From positions 310,001 through 374,000 of the forward strand of contig NZ_CP027229.1 in NCBI RefSeq assembly GCF_002999135.1: a stretch of 64,000 nucleotides of DNA, written 5' to 3'. The notes below the pieces were generated by a model. That model made no database searches. It was not told the DNA's origin and was given only the letters and a program-made list of their open reading frames with translations. How positions within the stretch are numbered: the stretch's first letter is position 1; each line of letters begins with the position of its first letter. Position numbers and translations under genes: made by a program. This stretch comes from Capnocytophaga sp. oral taxon 878 (GTDB lineage: Bacteria; Bacteroidota; Bacteroidia; Flavobacteriales; Flavobacteriaceae). Shown here piece by piece: positions 18,271 through 27,640 of the stretch.

Positions 18271-19545
18271 TTAGTATGCAAATAAAGGTCTTTCTTCCAT
18301 AAATGAGTTTACCTCATTTGCAATTTCCTCCAATACCTCGTCATTAGTATGGTTCGTAATAGCACGGTCTATAAAGTCAGCTATGCGCACCATATCATCC
18401 TCTTTAAGTCCACGAGTAGTAATTGCAGCTACTCCCAAGCGTATACCGCTAGTAACAAAAGGCGAGCGAGTATCAAAAGGCACCATATTTTTATTCACAG
18501 TAATATCAGCTTTACCCAAAGCAGCTTCAGCTTCTTTACCGCTAATATCCTTATTGCGCAAGTCAATAAGCATTAGGTGGTTATCAGTCCCTTTTGATAT
18601 GATATCATAACCTTTGCCTATAAGGGTAGCAGCTAGTTTGCGCGCATTCTTCTGTATTTGGATAGCATAGTGCAAAAAGTCATCCGAAAGAGCTTCGCCA
18701 AAAGCAATAGCCTTTGCAGCAATAATATGCTCTAATGGGCCTCCTTGGTTGCCTGGGAATACCGAGCTGTCCAATAAAGACGACATCATTCTGATTTCCC
18801 CTTTAGGAGTTTTAAGTCCAAAAGGATTCTCAAAGTCTTTACCCATTAGTATCAAACCACCACGTGGGCCTCTTAATGTTTTATGAGTAGTAGTGGTTAC
18901 TATATGGCAATAAGGGATAGGGTCAGAAAGAAGTCCTTTAGCTATAAGCCCTGCTGGGTGCGCTATATCAGCAAAGAGTAGAGCTCCTACGCTATCAGCT
19001 ATTTCACGAAAACGTTTAAAATCAATATCACGTGAGTAAGCCGAAGCTCCTGCTACTATCATTTGTGGGCGTTCACGTTCAGCTATTTCTTGTATTTTGT
19101 CATAGTTTAACAAGCCTGTTTCTTTCTCTACTCCGTAGAATACAGGTTCGTATAACCTACCAGAAAAGTTCACTGGTGAGCCGTGTGTAAGGTGTCCTCC
19201 GTGTGATAAGTCAAAACCAAGTATTTTATCACCTGGTTTAAGGCAAGCCGCATATACCGATGCATTAGCTTGCGAACCACTATGAGGTTGCACATTGGCA
19301 TACTCAGCTCCAAAAAGTGCTTTAGCACGATCTATAGCAATTTGCTCAATCTCATCTATTACCTCACAGCCACCGTAATATCTACGTCCTGGGTAACCTT
19401 CAGCGTATTTGTTAGTAAGTACCGAGCCTGCAGCTTCCATCACTTGGTCGCTTACAAAGTTCTCCGAAGCGATAAGCTCAATACCGCATAACTGACGCTC
19501 TCTTTCGTCTTCGATAAGTTCAAAAATATCAATGTCTCTTTGCAT
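18271..19545 (-). CDS. glyA: Serine hydroxymethyltransferase
   Basis: 424 residues from ATG at 19545 ([18 protein letters not shown]). PLP enzyme that converts serine and tetrahydrofolate to glycine and methylene-tetrahydrofolate. Seen: [11 protein letters not shown], the [11 protein letters not shown] block, [13 protein letters not shown], and the PLP-binding Lys222 in [15 protein letters not shown]. An in-frame ATG at 19605 would add 20 residues, but the predicted start of transcription is near 19570, downstream of it, so the short start is right. A single-gene unit with its own promoter and a shared terminator. Confidence 0.97.
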   Translation of the reverse strand: MQRDIDIFELIEDERERQLCGIELIASENFVSDQVMEAAGSVLTNKYAEGYPGRRYYGGCEVIDEIEQIAIDRAKALFGAEYANVQPHSGSQANASVYAACLKPGDKILGFDLSHGGHLTHGSPVNFSGRLYEPVFYGVEKETGLLNYDKIQEIAERERPQMIVAGASAYSRDIDFKRFREIADSVGALLFADIAHPAGLIAKGLLSDPIPYCHIVTTTTHKTLRGPRGGLILMGKDFENPFGLKTPKGEIRMMSSLLDSSVFPGNQGGPLEHIIAAKAIAFGEALSDDFLHYAIQIQKNARKLAATLIGKGYDIISKGTDNHLMLIDLRNKDISGKEAEAALGKADITVNKNMVPFDTRSPFVTSGIRLGVAAITTRGLKEDDMVRIADFIDRAITNHTNDEVLEEIANEVNSFMEERPLFAY

Positions 19546-19575
19546 ATTATGGGATTTGTTATTTACAATTTTCGG

Positions 19576-19606
19576 CAAATATACGTTGTTTTTGTATATT
19601 AGCAAA
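19576..19606 (-). promoter_or_regulatory. glyA promoter
   Basis: Minus strand: TTTG at 19606-19603, 19 bp, TATATTTG at 19583-19576. A perfect Bacteroidota -33/-7 pair; the leader is about 25 bases, too short for a glycine riboswitch. Confidence 0.85.
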
Positions 19607-19616
19607 TTTTATTTCT

Positions 19617-22085
19617 CTATTTGTTTTTACAGATAGTAATGTATTGTTCAATAGTAGGTTTGCACTCATTGCCAAATAGTTGGGTAAGGATATCTATTTT
19701 CTCTTTTAAATCATCAGGAACTTCAGTATTTACCTTGTTTAGTATCAGTAGTATTTCCGATTCGCGTTCAGCATTAATTTGCGCAAACATTGTTGTCATT
19801 TTATGAGCTATAGCCTTAATACCTGCATAGTCTTCTGCTTCAGCAAGTGTAGCTAATTTTTGTAAGTTCTCATCTGTTTCTTTAATGAATTGTTCATATA
19901 TAGTTACAATACCCTCAGTATCATCACCCATAAATGTTTCTAATATTTCAGGTGTATAGCCACCTATGGGGGTATGAGTGCTCACCATAATTGGTTTGTG
20001 TATTACTTCAATATTCAGTTTAGGGAAAAATATCTGTAGTTTTTCATAAAACTTCTCTGGGGTAAAAGGCTTGGGTAATATCCCCGAGAAACCACTTTGG
20101 GTATAAAAGCTTTCAGGCACATCACGTCTACCAGTAATAGCTAGTACAGGTAGTGGGTGGTCTTGATATTGCTCATTAAATAGGGTAACAAAGTGAAACC
20201 CATTCATTTCAGGCAATTGTATGTCAGTTATTACTAGGTCAAATTTAAGCTGAGGTAGCCGCTCAAGAGCTTCTTTGCCATTAGTAAAGGTAATAGGGCG
20301 TATTTGTTTTTGTTTAAGTAGTTCTTCAATAAGTGATAGGATAGAGTTATCGTCATCAATTACTACAACAGTAATATTCTCAGCTTCTTTGTCTGATGTA
20401 ATTATAGGCGTAGCTTGAGTGCGTTTCACCACTTTTTCAGCAATGAATCTCAATGTAAAGGTACTACCTTTCCCTTCTTCGCTTTCTAAGTATATCTTAC
20501 CTCCCAGTAAGTGAGCTAATTTTTGTGAGATGTGCAGCCCTAATCCCGAACCTCCATAACGCTTCGATATTTCATCATTAGCTTGCGTGAATTCGTCAAA
20601 AATATGTTCCTGTTGTTCCTTTTTAATGCCTATACCAGTGTCAGTTACCGCTATCCCTATTTCGTACTCCTCATCTTTTATTTGTCGGGCATCAGCTTGT
20701 ATATGCACAACGCCTTTATCAGTAAATTTAAATGCGTTCGAAATAAAGTTGTACAATATCTGCTTAATCCTATAAGCATCACTAGAAAAGTTCAGCTCTT
20801 TAACCGTATCCGAAAAACTAAAAGAAAGTTCTATTTCCTTCTGTTTATAGGCCGATTTCACATTAGCAGCTACCTCATCAATAATTTCAGTAGTATTAAA
20901 AGGTATTTTCTCCAACACTATTTTCCCACTTTCAATACGAGTATAATCCAAAAGCTCATCTACCAGTTTTGAAATATAATCCGATGAGTATTTAATATGT
21001 GAAAGGTAATTCTTTCCCCTAGCCGAAATATTTTGCTTGCTCAATAACTCCGAATAGCCCAAAATCGAACTTAAAGGAGTGCGCAAATCATGACTTACCA
21101 TCGATATCAGCTGCTCACGGTTTTTTAGTAAGTTATTGCTTTTACGGTTAGCAGCTTCCAATCGTTTGCGGTATTGTTGCGAAATGACAAAATCATTAAT
21201 AATCACAATAGCCGAAATTGCTATGATACCCAAAGCTATAAAAAAAGCAAGTAACAGCAGGTCTCGGCTATTCTCAAAAATAGCTTTGCGTTCCAAACTA
21301 AGTTTTTGTGAGCTCAGTAGTATTTCTTCCCCAAAATTACGCAGCATATCATCTAGCTTGCGTGATAGCAGCACATCGTTATGCCAAAGCTGCTGCATTT
21401 GTTCGTTAATTTGGTTTTTAGTCTCTTGGTTTTCAGCGTCTACTTTGTTTAGTAAGCTAAGGGTCTCCATTACTACCTTGTCAAACTTATTGTTCTTAGT
21501 AAGTTTCTCTAATGAAGGCGCAATCTTTATATACTGATATTTTTTCAGAATACTCTCTATGTCGGCAGGAGTAATTTTAGGGCTAACATTCTTTTTTTTC
21601 AATTGGTTTTTGGTATAAAGTTCATAACCCAAATAAGGCTCCAAGCTCGATAGTTTGTTTATGGCAGCACGTATAATTATTGAGCTGCTATCGCGTTCCT
21701 GATATGATTTCAGTTCTTGTAAGTTTTGGCTTTTTAGTTTTAGCAGTGAAGTAATAGTATCCAAGGTAAAGAGTTGCTTTTCCGAACTGATATCACGTCT
21801 AAACATCAATATTTCAGTTTGCAAATGTAAGTTTTTTTGCAAAAATACATATAAAGCCTCTTTATCATCAGTACGTATAGCAACTCTACTAGCGTTTTCA
21901 GCATCGTTCACTAAGGTGATAATTTTGGTTACTTGTACAATCTTAGCTCTATCTTGCTGGTTAATAGTCTCTTGCTCCGATAGTTTATTAATTTCTTTTA
22001 AAATCACATACCCCGCTACTAATGATACACATACCAGTAGTGTATAGCTTATAATTACCTTTATAGTTATTTTGCTTACTTTCAT
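19617..22085 (-). CDS. Hybrid sensor histidine kinase with receiver and HPt domains
   Basis: 822 residues from ATG at 22085 (MKVSKITIKVII); a longer frame to 22157 is excluded by the promoter at 22108-22138. Architecture: TM1 (about 8-29), a helical periplasmic sensor region (30-275), TM2 (about 275-298), a dimerisation domain with phospho-acceptor His332 (SHDLRTPLSSILGYSELL), an ATPase domain (NFISNAF, DTGIGI, GGSGLGL), a receiver domain (from about 570) with Asp621, and an HPt domain with His761 (AIAHKMTTM). All relay sites are intact. No response regulator or target operon is adjacent, so the output partner is unknown. The sensor part resembles four-helix bundle sensors and gives no clue to the ligand. 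Confidence 0.93.
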   Translation of the reverse strand: MKVSKITIKVIISYTLLVCVSLVAGYVILKEINKLSEQETINQQDRAKIVQVTKIITLVNDAENASRVAIRTDDKEALYVFLQKNLHLQTEILMFRRDISSEKQLFTLDTITSLLKLKSQNLQELKSYQERDSSSIIIRAAINKLSSLEPYLGYELYTKNQLKKKNVSPKITPADIESILKKYQYIKIAPSLEKLTKNNKFDKVVMETLSLLNKVDAENQETKNQINEQMQQLWHNDVLLSRKLDDMLRNFGEEILLSSQKLSLERKAIFENSRDLLLLAFFIALGIIAISAIVIINDFVISQQYRKRLEAANRKSNNLLKNREQLISMVSHDLRTPLSSILGYSELLSKQNISARGKNYLSHIKYSSDYISKLVDELLDYTRIESGKIVLEKIPFNTTEIIDEVAANVKSAYKQKEIELSFSFSDTVKELNFSSDAYRIKQILYNFISNAFKFTDKGVVHIQADARQIKDEEYEIGIAVTDTGIGIKKEQQEHIFDEFTQANDEISKRYGGSGLGLHISQKLAHLLGGKIYLESEEGKGSTFTLRFIAEKVVKRTQATPIITSDKEAENITVVVIDDDNSILSLIEELLKQKQIRPITFTNGKEALERLPQLKFDLVITDIQLPEMNGFHFVTLFNEQYQDHPLPVLAITGRRDVPESFYTQSGFSGILPKPFTPEKFYEKLQIFFPKLNIEVIHKPIMVSTHTPIGGYTPEILETFMGDDTEGIVTIYEQFIKETDENLQKLATLAEAEDYAGIKAIAHKMTTMFAQINAERESEILLILNKVNTEVPDDLKEKIDILTQLFGNECKPTIEQYITICKNK

Positions 22086-22107
22086 TTCAAATATCTGAAT
22101 ATGCGCG

Positions 22108-22138
22108 CAAAAGTACAATTTTTTTTCAAAATAGCAAA
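22108..22138 (-). promoter_or_regulatory. Hybrid kinase promoter
   Basis: Minus strand: TTTG at 22138-22135, 19 bp, TACTTTTG at 22115-22108. Start of transcription would be near 22101, only about 17 bases before the ATG at 22085. Confidence 0.85.
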
Positions 22139-22332
22139 AGCTATCTCTTTTATCCAATGCCTACCTCTTTCTACCTAAAAATAAAAAAATCTCATCTATT
22201 TCTCATTTTTATTGCCAATATTTCAAAAAATACCAACCCTTATTTTGTTTTTGAGTAAAAACGCAAATCCCTAATAATCAGCTCGGTTAGCTCTCATCAC
22301 TACCCCAAGCACCTTATAGCTATCCCTTACAA

Positions 22333-22380
22333 TGAACGAACGAATAACGAAGGATAAACGAACTGTAAACGAAGGATAAA
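22333..22380 (+). repeat. Phased 11-bp repeat element, copy 3
   Basis: Four units: AACGAACGAAT, AACGAAGGATA, AACGAACTGTA (one base changed from the other copies), AACGAAGGATA. It lies between two divergent promoters (22108-22138 minus and 22546-22575 plus) in the gap of about 615 bp between the kinase and the BspA-like gene. The rest of the gap shows nothing else that I can name. Confidence 0.92.
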
Positions 22381-22545
22381 CATTATCTTGCTGAATATCA
22401 GCCGCTTTATTTTCAAATCTTATTTTTGCCGAAATTGCAACAAAACTCTCCAAACACTGCATTTTTCTCATTACTCTATATGCCGTTGTAGGTGCCAAAT
22501 CAGCCCAAAAACGACTTGCTAAAATACCTATTTTGAAATTAATTC

Positions 22546-22575
22546 TTGCTAATTCAAAAATAATTACTAATTTTG
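22546..22575 (+). promoter_or_regulatory. Promoter of the BspA-like lipoprotein gene
   Basis: TTG at 22546-22548, 19 bp, TAATTTTG at 22568-22575. It leaves a leader of about 120 bases before the ATG at 22701. A start at 22626 would also lie within the transcript but gives no signal peptide at the N-terminus. Confidence 0.75.
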
Positions 22576-22700
22576 CACCGATTTTTTGAAAACATTGCTG
22601 TTATTTATGATAAAATCATCATATAATGAGAAAAATGCAAAATCATTTATGTTGCTCAATGCCAAGGGTAAAAGAATCTAATTTTTTAAACTATATTCAG

Positions 22701-24185
22701 ATGTTAAAAACGATCAAAATCACTATGCTGCTCTTCATCGCAGCCATCATTACTCAATGTAAAAAAGAAGACGAACAACCACAACCTGTGTTCAACCCTT
22801 TTACAATTGAAAAAAATGAAGTAGCTCTTACTGAGGGACAAACTGAAGTAGTGAAAATCACTTCCGGCAATAACGATTATAAAATTATCGAGACCCAAAC
22901 AAGCAAAAATATTGCTGCCGCTACTCTTACTGCCGATAAAACGGCTATAAGTATTACTGCTAAAACGGCTGGAGAAACCAAAATTTCAGTTATCGATAAT
23001 AAAGTGCCAGACCAAATTAAGTTTATTGTTATAAAAGTTAGCAAACAGCCGAACCCCTTTACACTCGAAAAAACTGCTCTTGAAGTAGAAGTAGGCAAAA
23101 CAGCCGAACTAAATATTACCTCCGGTAATGGCGATTACCAGCTTACACAAACCGAAAGCAGCAAGGCTATAGCTACCCTTACAGTTAGCAGTACAGCTCA
23201 AAAAATAACTGTCAATGCTCTTGCCGAAGGTACAGCTACCGCTACTATAACCGATGTAAAAACCAATAACCACATAACATTCACTATTACAGTTGTTGAT
23301 AATACCCCTAAAGTCTTTCAACTTGAAAAAACAGAACTCAATATTAAAATAGGTGAAACAGCACAACTGAAAATACTTAACGGTAAAGGAAAATACAGCA
23401 CACAGTACCCCTCTTACCCACAAGCTACAATCTCTTTTGAAAACAACCTGCTTAAAATCAAAGCTAACCAATTACCAGGCTTTTTTGAATTGTTAGTAAT
23501 TGATGAGATTTCAGCCCAAACAGCCTCCCTCACTGTCTATGTAACTCCTCATTCTAATGCCGATTTCCAACTTAGTGCCGATGGAACTACCTTACTTAAG
23601 TGGACAGGATCTACTACCACACCTATCGATATGAATACCAACCTTTATTTAAGTAAGGTTACAACTATTGGCGAAAATGCCTTTGCCAATACCCAGTTGG
23701 AACGAATATTTCTTACTAAAAAAATTAAAAGCATTAAAAACAGAGCCTTTTATAATACAAAAGTAACATATTTAGCCCTTGAAGAAACAGCTTTAACCGA
23801 AATAGGTGCCGAGGCATTTAAAGGAACTCCCATTGCCGATATACACCTTCCTAATACACTTACAACTATAGGCGAAGCAGCCTTTGAAGGTTGCAAAGCG
23901 CTTACATTAAATGCTTTGCCTACTCAGCTTACAGCTATTGCTCCCAATACTTTTGCCAATACAGGCGTTACCACTATGCGCATACCTCAAAAGGTAAGTA
24001 GTATAGGGCAAGGAGCCTTTAAAGGTTGCGATCTCAAATCAATAGAAATAGGCGCTACTACACCACCTACTTTAGCCAAAGACGCAATTCCTACCACCAT
24101 TCAGTACATACAAGTACCCGAAGGCACTGCCAATGCTTACAAAGCAGCTGTTAATTGGAGTGATTATGCCAATGTGATAGATTAA
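22701..24185 (+). CDS. BspA-like surface lipoprotein with Ig-like repeats
   Basis: 494 residues from ATG at 22701, chosen because MLKTIKITMLLFIAAIITQC is a good lipoprotein signal; an upstream in-frame ATG at 22626 adds 25 residues that spoil it. After an acidic linker come three similar repeats of about 85 residues that begin NPFTIEKNEVAL, NPFTLEKTALEV and KVFQLEKTELNI; they look like bacterial Ig-like (BIG2-type) domains. Residues about 295-480 are five or six leucine-rich repeats of the BspA / LRR_5 type (IGENAFANTQLERIFLT, IGEAAFEGCKALT, IGQGAFKGCDLKSI). BspA-type proteins bind host or bacterial surface proteins. An anchored adhesin role is likely but inferred. Confidence 0.87.
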   Translation: MLKTIKITMLLFIAAIITQCKKEDEQPQPVFNPFTIEKNEVALTEGQTEVVKITSGNNDYKIIETQTSKNIAAATLTADKTAISITAKTAGETKISVIDNKVPDQIKFIVIKVSKQPNPFTLEKTALEVEVGKTAELNITSGNGDYQLTQTESSKAIATLTVSSTAQKITVNALAEGTATATITDVKTNNHITFTITVVDNTPKVFQLEKTELNIKIGETAQLKILNGKGKYSTQYPSYPQATISFENNLLKIKANQLPGFFELLVIDEISAQTASLTVYVTPHSNADFQLSADGTTLLKWTGSTTTPIDMNTNLYLSKVTTIGENAFANTQLERIFLTKKIKSIKNRAFYNTKVTYLALEETALTEIGAEAFKGTPIADIHLPNTLTTIGEAAFEGCKALTLNALPTQLTAIAPNTFANTGVTTMRIPQKVSSIGQGAFKGCDLKSIEIGATTPPTLAKDAIPTTIQYIQVPEGTANAYKAAVNWSDYANVID

Positions 24186-24207
24186 TTTGTACATAAATGG
24201 GATTCTG

Positions 24208-24244
24208 AATTTGCCAATTAGCAGAATTTGTTAATTGGCAAATT
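24208..24244. promoter_or_regulatory. Inverted repeat overlapping the fic -33 box
   Basis: AATTTGCCAATTA (24208-24220) and TAATTGGCAAATT (24232-24244) are perfect 13-base inverted arms with an 11-base gap. There is no T-run after it, so it makes a poor terminator for the upstream gene. Its right arm runs into the TTTG of the predicted fic promoter, so it may be an operator. Confidence 0.5.
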
Positions 24245-24273
24245 TGCTATATGCAAAAAAGTTTGTACTTTTG
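24243..24273 (+). promoter_or_regulatory. Promoter of the repeat leader and fic
   Basis: TTTG at 24243-24246, 19 bp, TACTTTTG at 24266-24273. The transcript would start near 24280 and carry all six 41-bp repeats as its 5' leader (about 265 bases) before fic at 24547. Confidence 0.75.
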
Positions 24274-24293
24274 CGCCGCAATTCTAAAAAGAG

Positions 24294-24539
24294 TTATTTT
24301 CCTTTTTGCCTCAAAAGTAAAATAAGGATGTTTGTTATTTTCCTTTTTGCCCTAAAAGTAAAATAAGGATGTTTGTTATTTTCCTTTTTGCCCTAAAAGT
24401 AAAATAAGGATGTTTGTTATTTTCCTTTTTGCCCCAAAAGTAAAATAAGGATGTTTGTTATTTTCCTTTTTGCCCTAAAAGTAAAATAAGGATGTTTGTT
24501 AATTTTCTTTTATACAAAAAAGTAAAATAGGAATAGTTG
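24294..24539 (+). repeat. Six tandem 41-bp units with mini-ORFs in the fic leader
   Basis: Units start at 24294, 24335, 24376, 24417, 24458 and 24499; the first five are nearly identical and the sixth is degenerate but still 41 bp. Within each unit TTATTTT pairs with AAAATAA and CTTTT with AAAAG around a TGCCCT-type loop, so each can form a hairpin. Across the unit borders lie five mini-ORFs (24328-24366, 24369-24407, 24410-24448, 24451-24489, 24492-24530). The first, second and fourth read MFVIFLFALKVK, the third has Pro for Leu, and the fifth is divergent (MFVNFLLYKKVK). Each stop is followed by just GG (or the diverged tail) and the next ATG. There are no spacers, so this is not a CRISPR array. 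Confidence 0.93.
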
Positions 24540-24546
24540 AGTTATA

Positions 24547-25674
24547 ATGGAACAGTTTAAAGCCGGCACTTATATCAATCAAGGATATTACAAAAGTTTC
24601 CAGCCTATGTTTATTAACCGAGAATGGCAGATGCACGATATGGATGTGCTACAACTGCTCAGTCAGGCTGATAGACACTTAGGTAGATTGGATATGTATT
24701 CAGAATATGTGAATATTGAAATGTTTATCCAAATGCATATTGCTAAAGAAGCTACTCAATCATCAAGAATAGAGGGAACACAAACCAATATAGAAGATAC
24801 ATTTTTAGAGAAAAAAGAAGTAGTGTCAGAAAAAAGAAATGATTGGGAAGAAGTGCAAAATTATATTTTAGCTATGAAAGAAGCAGTGGAACTATTACAT
24901 ACATTGCCTTTCTCTTCACGACTGATACGACAAACACACAAAATATTACTACAAGGGGTACGAGGCGAACATAAACAACCAGGTGAATATCGTGTAAGCC
25001 AAAATTGGATAGGTGGGGCTACAATAAACGATGCAGTATTTGTACCTCCAGTACACACTTCATTATCAGAATTGATGTCAGATTTAGAGAAATTTGCTAA
25101 TGATGATTCCAATCCTCTACCCGACTTGCTGAAAATAGCAATTATACATTACCAATTTGAAACTATTCACCCCTTTCTAGATGGTAATGGACGAGTAGGA
25201 CGATTGCTCATAACACTTTACTTGGTAAGTAAAGGAATTCTCAAGAGACCCATATTGTATTTATCTGATTTTTTTGAACGTAATAGAGCCTTGTACTATG
25301 ATAATCTTACAAGGGTACGAACGCATAACAATATCAGTCAATGGCTAAAGTTTTTCCTTACAGGAGTAATTGAAACAGCCAAAAAAGGTGTCTCAACTTT
25401 TGATGCAATACTTCAGTTACAACATACCATTGATGCTAAAATAAAAGAGTTAGGCTCAAATAAATATAAAGATACTAATAAGTTAGTCGCTTTTATGTAT
25501 CAAAATCCAGTAGTAGATGCTCAAAAAATAAGTAGTGTGATAGGAAAATCACATAAAACTACTTATAACTTAATAGCCGAATTGGAAAAAATAGGCGTTC
25601 TAAAAGAAACAACTGGAGCATCACGAGGAAAAATTTATGTATTTAAAGATTATATAGATTTATTTAAAAAGTAA
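24547..25674 (+). CDS. Fic-family protein AMP-transferase with winged-helix domain
   Basis: 375 residues. Fic enzymes move AMP (or other NMP) from nucleotides to protein hydroxyls. The catalytic motif HPFLDGNGRVGR is at 208-219, intact. An inhibitory motif of the type (S/T)xxxE(G/N) is present in the N-terminal part (S72-SRI-E76-G77), so it is a class II, self-inhibited Fic. A dimer/N-terminal region with EYRVSQNWIGG and the flap VFVPPVH are as expected. The C-terminus (about 305-375) looks like a winged helix (KISSVIGKSHKTTYNLIAELEKIGVL), which suggests DNA binding and perhaps self-regulation. No antitoxin partner is adjacent. The leader is the 41-bp repeat array. Confidence 0.92.
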   Translation: MEQFKAGTYINQGYYKSFQPMFINREWQMHDMDVLQLLSQADRHLGRLDMYSEYVNIEMFIQMHIAKEATQSSRIEGTQTNIEDTFLEKKEVVSEKRNDWEEVQNYILAMKEAVELLHTLPFSSRLIRQTHKILLQGVRGEHKQPGEYRVSQNWIGGATINDAVFVPPVHTSLSELMSDLEKFANDDSNPLPDLLKIAIIHYQFETIHPFLDGNGRVGRLLITLYLVSKGILKRPILYLSDFFERNRALYYDNLTRVRTHNNISQWLKFFLTGVIETAKKGVSTFDAILQLQHTIDAKIKELGSNKYKDTNKLVAFMYQNPVVDAQKISSVIGKSHKTTYNLIAELEKIGVLKETTGASRGKIYVFKDYIDLFKK

Positions 25675-25714
25675 TCTCAGTAAGTTTTATTAATTATTAA
25701 TTGTTAATTGAGAA

Positions 25715-26950
25715 ATGTTTTATCATCTGTTAGAAAACCTTGAAAAATTCTATGACTTTCCTGGGTCAGGTTTGTACAAATACTTATCATTTAGGGCAGG
25801 CTTAGCACTAATGTTATCCTTGCTTATTTCTACTATCTATGGCAAGCGCATCATACGTCTACTACAGCGCAAACAGATAGGTGAAACAGTTCGCGACCTC
25901 GGGCTTACAGGGCAGAATGAAAAAGCAGGTACTCCTACTATGGGCGGTATTATCATTATTCTTGCTACCCTTATACCCGTACTATTGCTGGCAAAGTTAG
26001 ATAATGTGTACACCATTTTGCTTATCATTACTACTGTCTGGATGGGTACTATCGGTTTTCTAGATGATTATATCAAAACCTTCCGCAAAAATAAGGACGG
26101 ACTAAAAGGACGCTTTAAGGTACTCGGTCAGGTAGGTTTGGGTATTATTGTAGGGGCTACACTTTACTTTAATGAAAATGTAACTATAAAAAATGAAAAA
26201 ACAGGTATTGGGCGCGCTCGTACCGAAGTGGTTACCTCTATGCCTGCCGAGAACATAGTGCCCGAAGTGAAATCTACCAAAACAACTATTCCTTTTGTAA
26301 AAAACAATGAATTTGACTATGCCGACCTTATTGCTTGGACAGGCGATAACTACCACCATTACGTATGGCTTATCTTTATTCCTATTGTTATACTTATAGT
26401 AACAGCAGTTTCCAATGGTGCCAACCTTACCGATGGTATTGATGGCTTAGCAGCAGGAAGTTCGGCTATTATAGTGCTTACCTTGGGTATCTTTGCGTGG
26501 GTATCAGGTAACGTAATTTTCTCAGAATATCTCAATATTATGTACATACCACGTGTGGGCGAAATGACAGTGTTTATAGCTGCTTTTGCAGGAGCCTTAG
26601 TAGGCTTTTTGTGGTACAACACCTATCCAGCCCAAGTATTTATGGGCGATACAGGTAGCCTTACCATTGGGGGTATTATAGCTGTGATAGCTATAGCAGT
26701 GCGTAAGGAACTGCTTATACCCATATTATGTGGTATTTTCTTGATAGAGAACTTGTCTGTAATACTGCAAGTAGCTTATTTTAAATATACAAAGAAGAAA
26801 TATGGTGAAGGACGACGTATCTTTTTAATGTCGCCTTTACATCACCATTATCAAAAGAAGGGCTATCACGAAAGTAAAATAGTAATGCGCTTCCTTATTG
26901 TAGGAATTTTCTTAGCAGTTATTAGTATTGTAACACTAAAAATCAGATAG
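25715..26950 (+). CDS. mraY: Phospho-N-acetylmuramoyl-pentapeptide transferase
   Basis: 411 residues with about ten transmembrane helices. MraY makes lipid I by moving phospho-MurNAc-pentapeptide to undecaprenyl phosphate. Seen: GTPTMGG near 72-78, the metal-binding pair Asp117-Asp118 ([10 protein letters not shown]), [10 protein letters not shown], Asp312 in FMGDTGSL, and [10 protein letters not shown] near the end. It is about 50 residues longer than the E. coli enzyme because of a charged insert at about 153-215 between two helices. Related insertions occur in Bacteroidota as far as I recall. It stands alone here: no murD, ftsW, murG or other dcw genes flank it, which is unusual. Confidence 0.96.
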   Translation: MFYHLLENLEKFYDFPGSGLYKYLSFRAGLALMLSLLISTIYGKRIIRLLQRKQIGETVRDLGLTGQNEKAGTPTMGGIIIILATLIPVLLLAKLDNVYTILLIITTVWMGTIGFLDDYIKTFRKNKDGLKGRFKVLGQVGLGIIVGATLYFNENVTIKNEKTGIGRARTEVVTSMPAENIVPEVKSTKTTIPFVKNNEFDYADLIAWTGDNYHHYVWLIFIPIVILIVTAVSNGANLTDGIDGLAAGSSAIIVLTLGIFAWVSGNVIFSEYLNIMYIPRVGEMTVFIAAFAGALVGFLWYNTYPAQVFMGDTGSLTIGGIIAVIAIAVRKELLIPILCGIFLIENLSVILQVAYFKYTKKKYGEGRRIFLMSPLHHHYQKKGYHESKIVMRFLIVGIFLAVISIVTLKIR

Positions 26951-26963
26951 AAGAAAGTTTTAA

Positions 26964-27635
26964 TCAGTCGTTAATTAGAGGGATTAGCTTCTCGTTAAAC
27001 CATTTATAACGATTGATAATCATAATATGAGTGCCGTTGGTTACTACCACGGCATTTTTTATATATTGTATCGGGAATACGGGGTCTTTATCACCGTGAA
27101 TGTGAAGGGTGCGGGGTAGCGGTGCTTCTTGTTGCCAGTTTACTATCTTATCAATCGACCAGTCTAAGTAAGCAGGCGAACGCATTCCTATATACTTTTC
27201 ATAAAGGGCAAGTCGCTTGCTTATTACTTCCGAAAAAGAAAAGCGCTTCCAAAACTCCAAATTGCTGATAGCACTAGTAGGTAGTAGTTTGTGTAATGAG
27301 GTATAACGTGCCAGTAACATCTTTTTAGGTAGCTCGTGTTGGGTTTTTACACTCGATATAACAACTATTTTCTCATAATTAGGAAGCTGCTTAGCTACCT
27401 CTTGCATAATAATCCCCCCGAATGATACACCCAAAAGAATAGGGTAGGGGGTAGTAATATCCTCAGCTATCCGGCTAGCATAATGCGCTAACGACTCATT
27501 TTTTTCAGGCGTTATCCAGTCTAACAAGTGCACATTGTAGTGCGGCGGAAACTGCAAATGCTCAAATATTTTGGGGCTTGCAGCCATACCAGGCATTAGG
27601 TATATGTGTGGCGAATCTTTTATTTTTATATTCAT
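26964..27635 (-). CDS. Alpha/beta hydrolase
   Basis: 223 residues. A small alpha/beta hydrolase fold: LMPGMAASPKIFEHL near the N-terminus, nucleophile elbow LLGVSFGGIIMQE, acid segment IHGDKDPVFPI, and histidine NGTHIMI near the C-terminus, giving a plausible Ser-Asp-His triad. No signal peptide. Substrate cannot be read from the sequence; esterase or thioesterase activity on a small molecule is possible. It is convergent with mraY (13 bp apart, no clear terminator between) and divergent from the GNAT gene. Confidence 0.8.
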   Translation of the reverse strand: MNIKIKDSPHIYLMPGMAASPKIFEHLQFPPHYNVHLLDWITPEKNESLAHYASRIAEDITTPYPILLGVSFGGIIMQEVAKQLPNYEKIVVISSVKTQHELPKKMLLARYTSLHKLLPTSAISNLEFWKRFSFSEVISKRLALYEKYIGMRSPAYLDWSIDKIVNWQQEAPLPRTLHIHGDKDPVFPIQYIKNAVVVTNGTHIMIINRYKWFNEKLIPLIND

Positions 27636-27640
27636 TTGTA

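Noticed and set aside
18271..19606. Glycine riboswitch before glyA
   Set aside because: The predicted leader is only about 25 bases long.
22271..22498. 75-residue minus-strand ORF between the kinase and the BspA-like gene
   Set aside because: Its middle is just the phased 11-bp repeat read in reverse, and it has no promoter or family resemblance of its own.
24294..24539. CRISPR array upstream of fic
   Set aside because: The 41-bp units are directly adjacent with no unique spacers, and there are no cas genes in the window.
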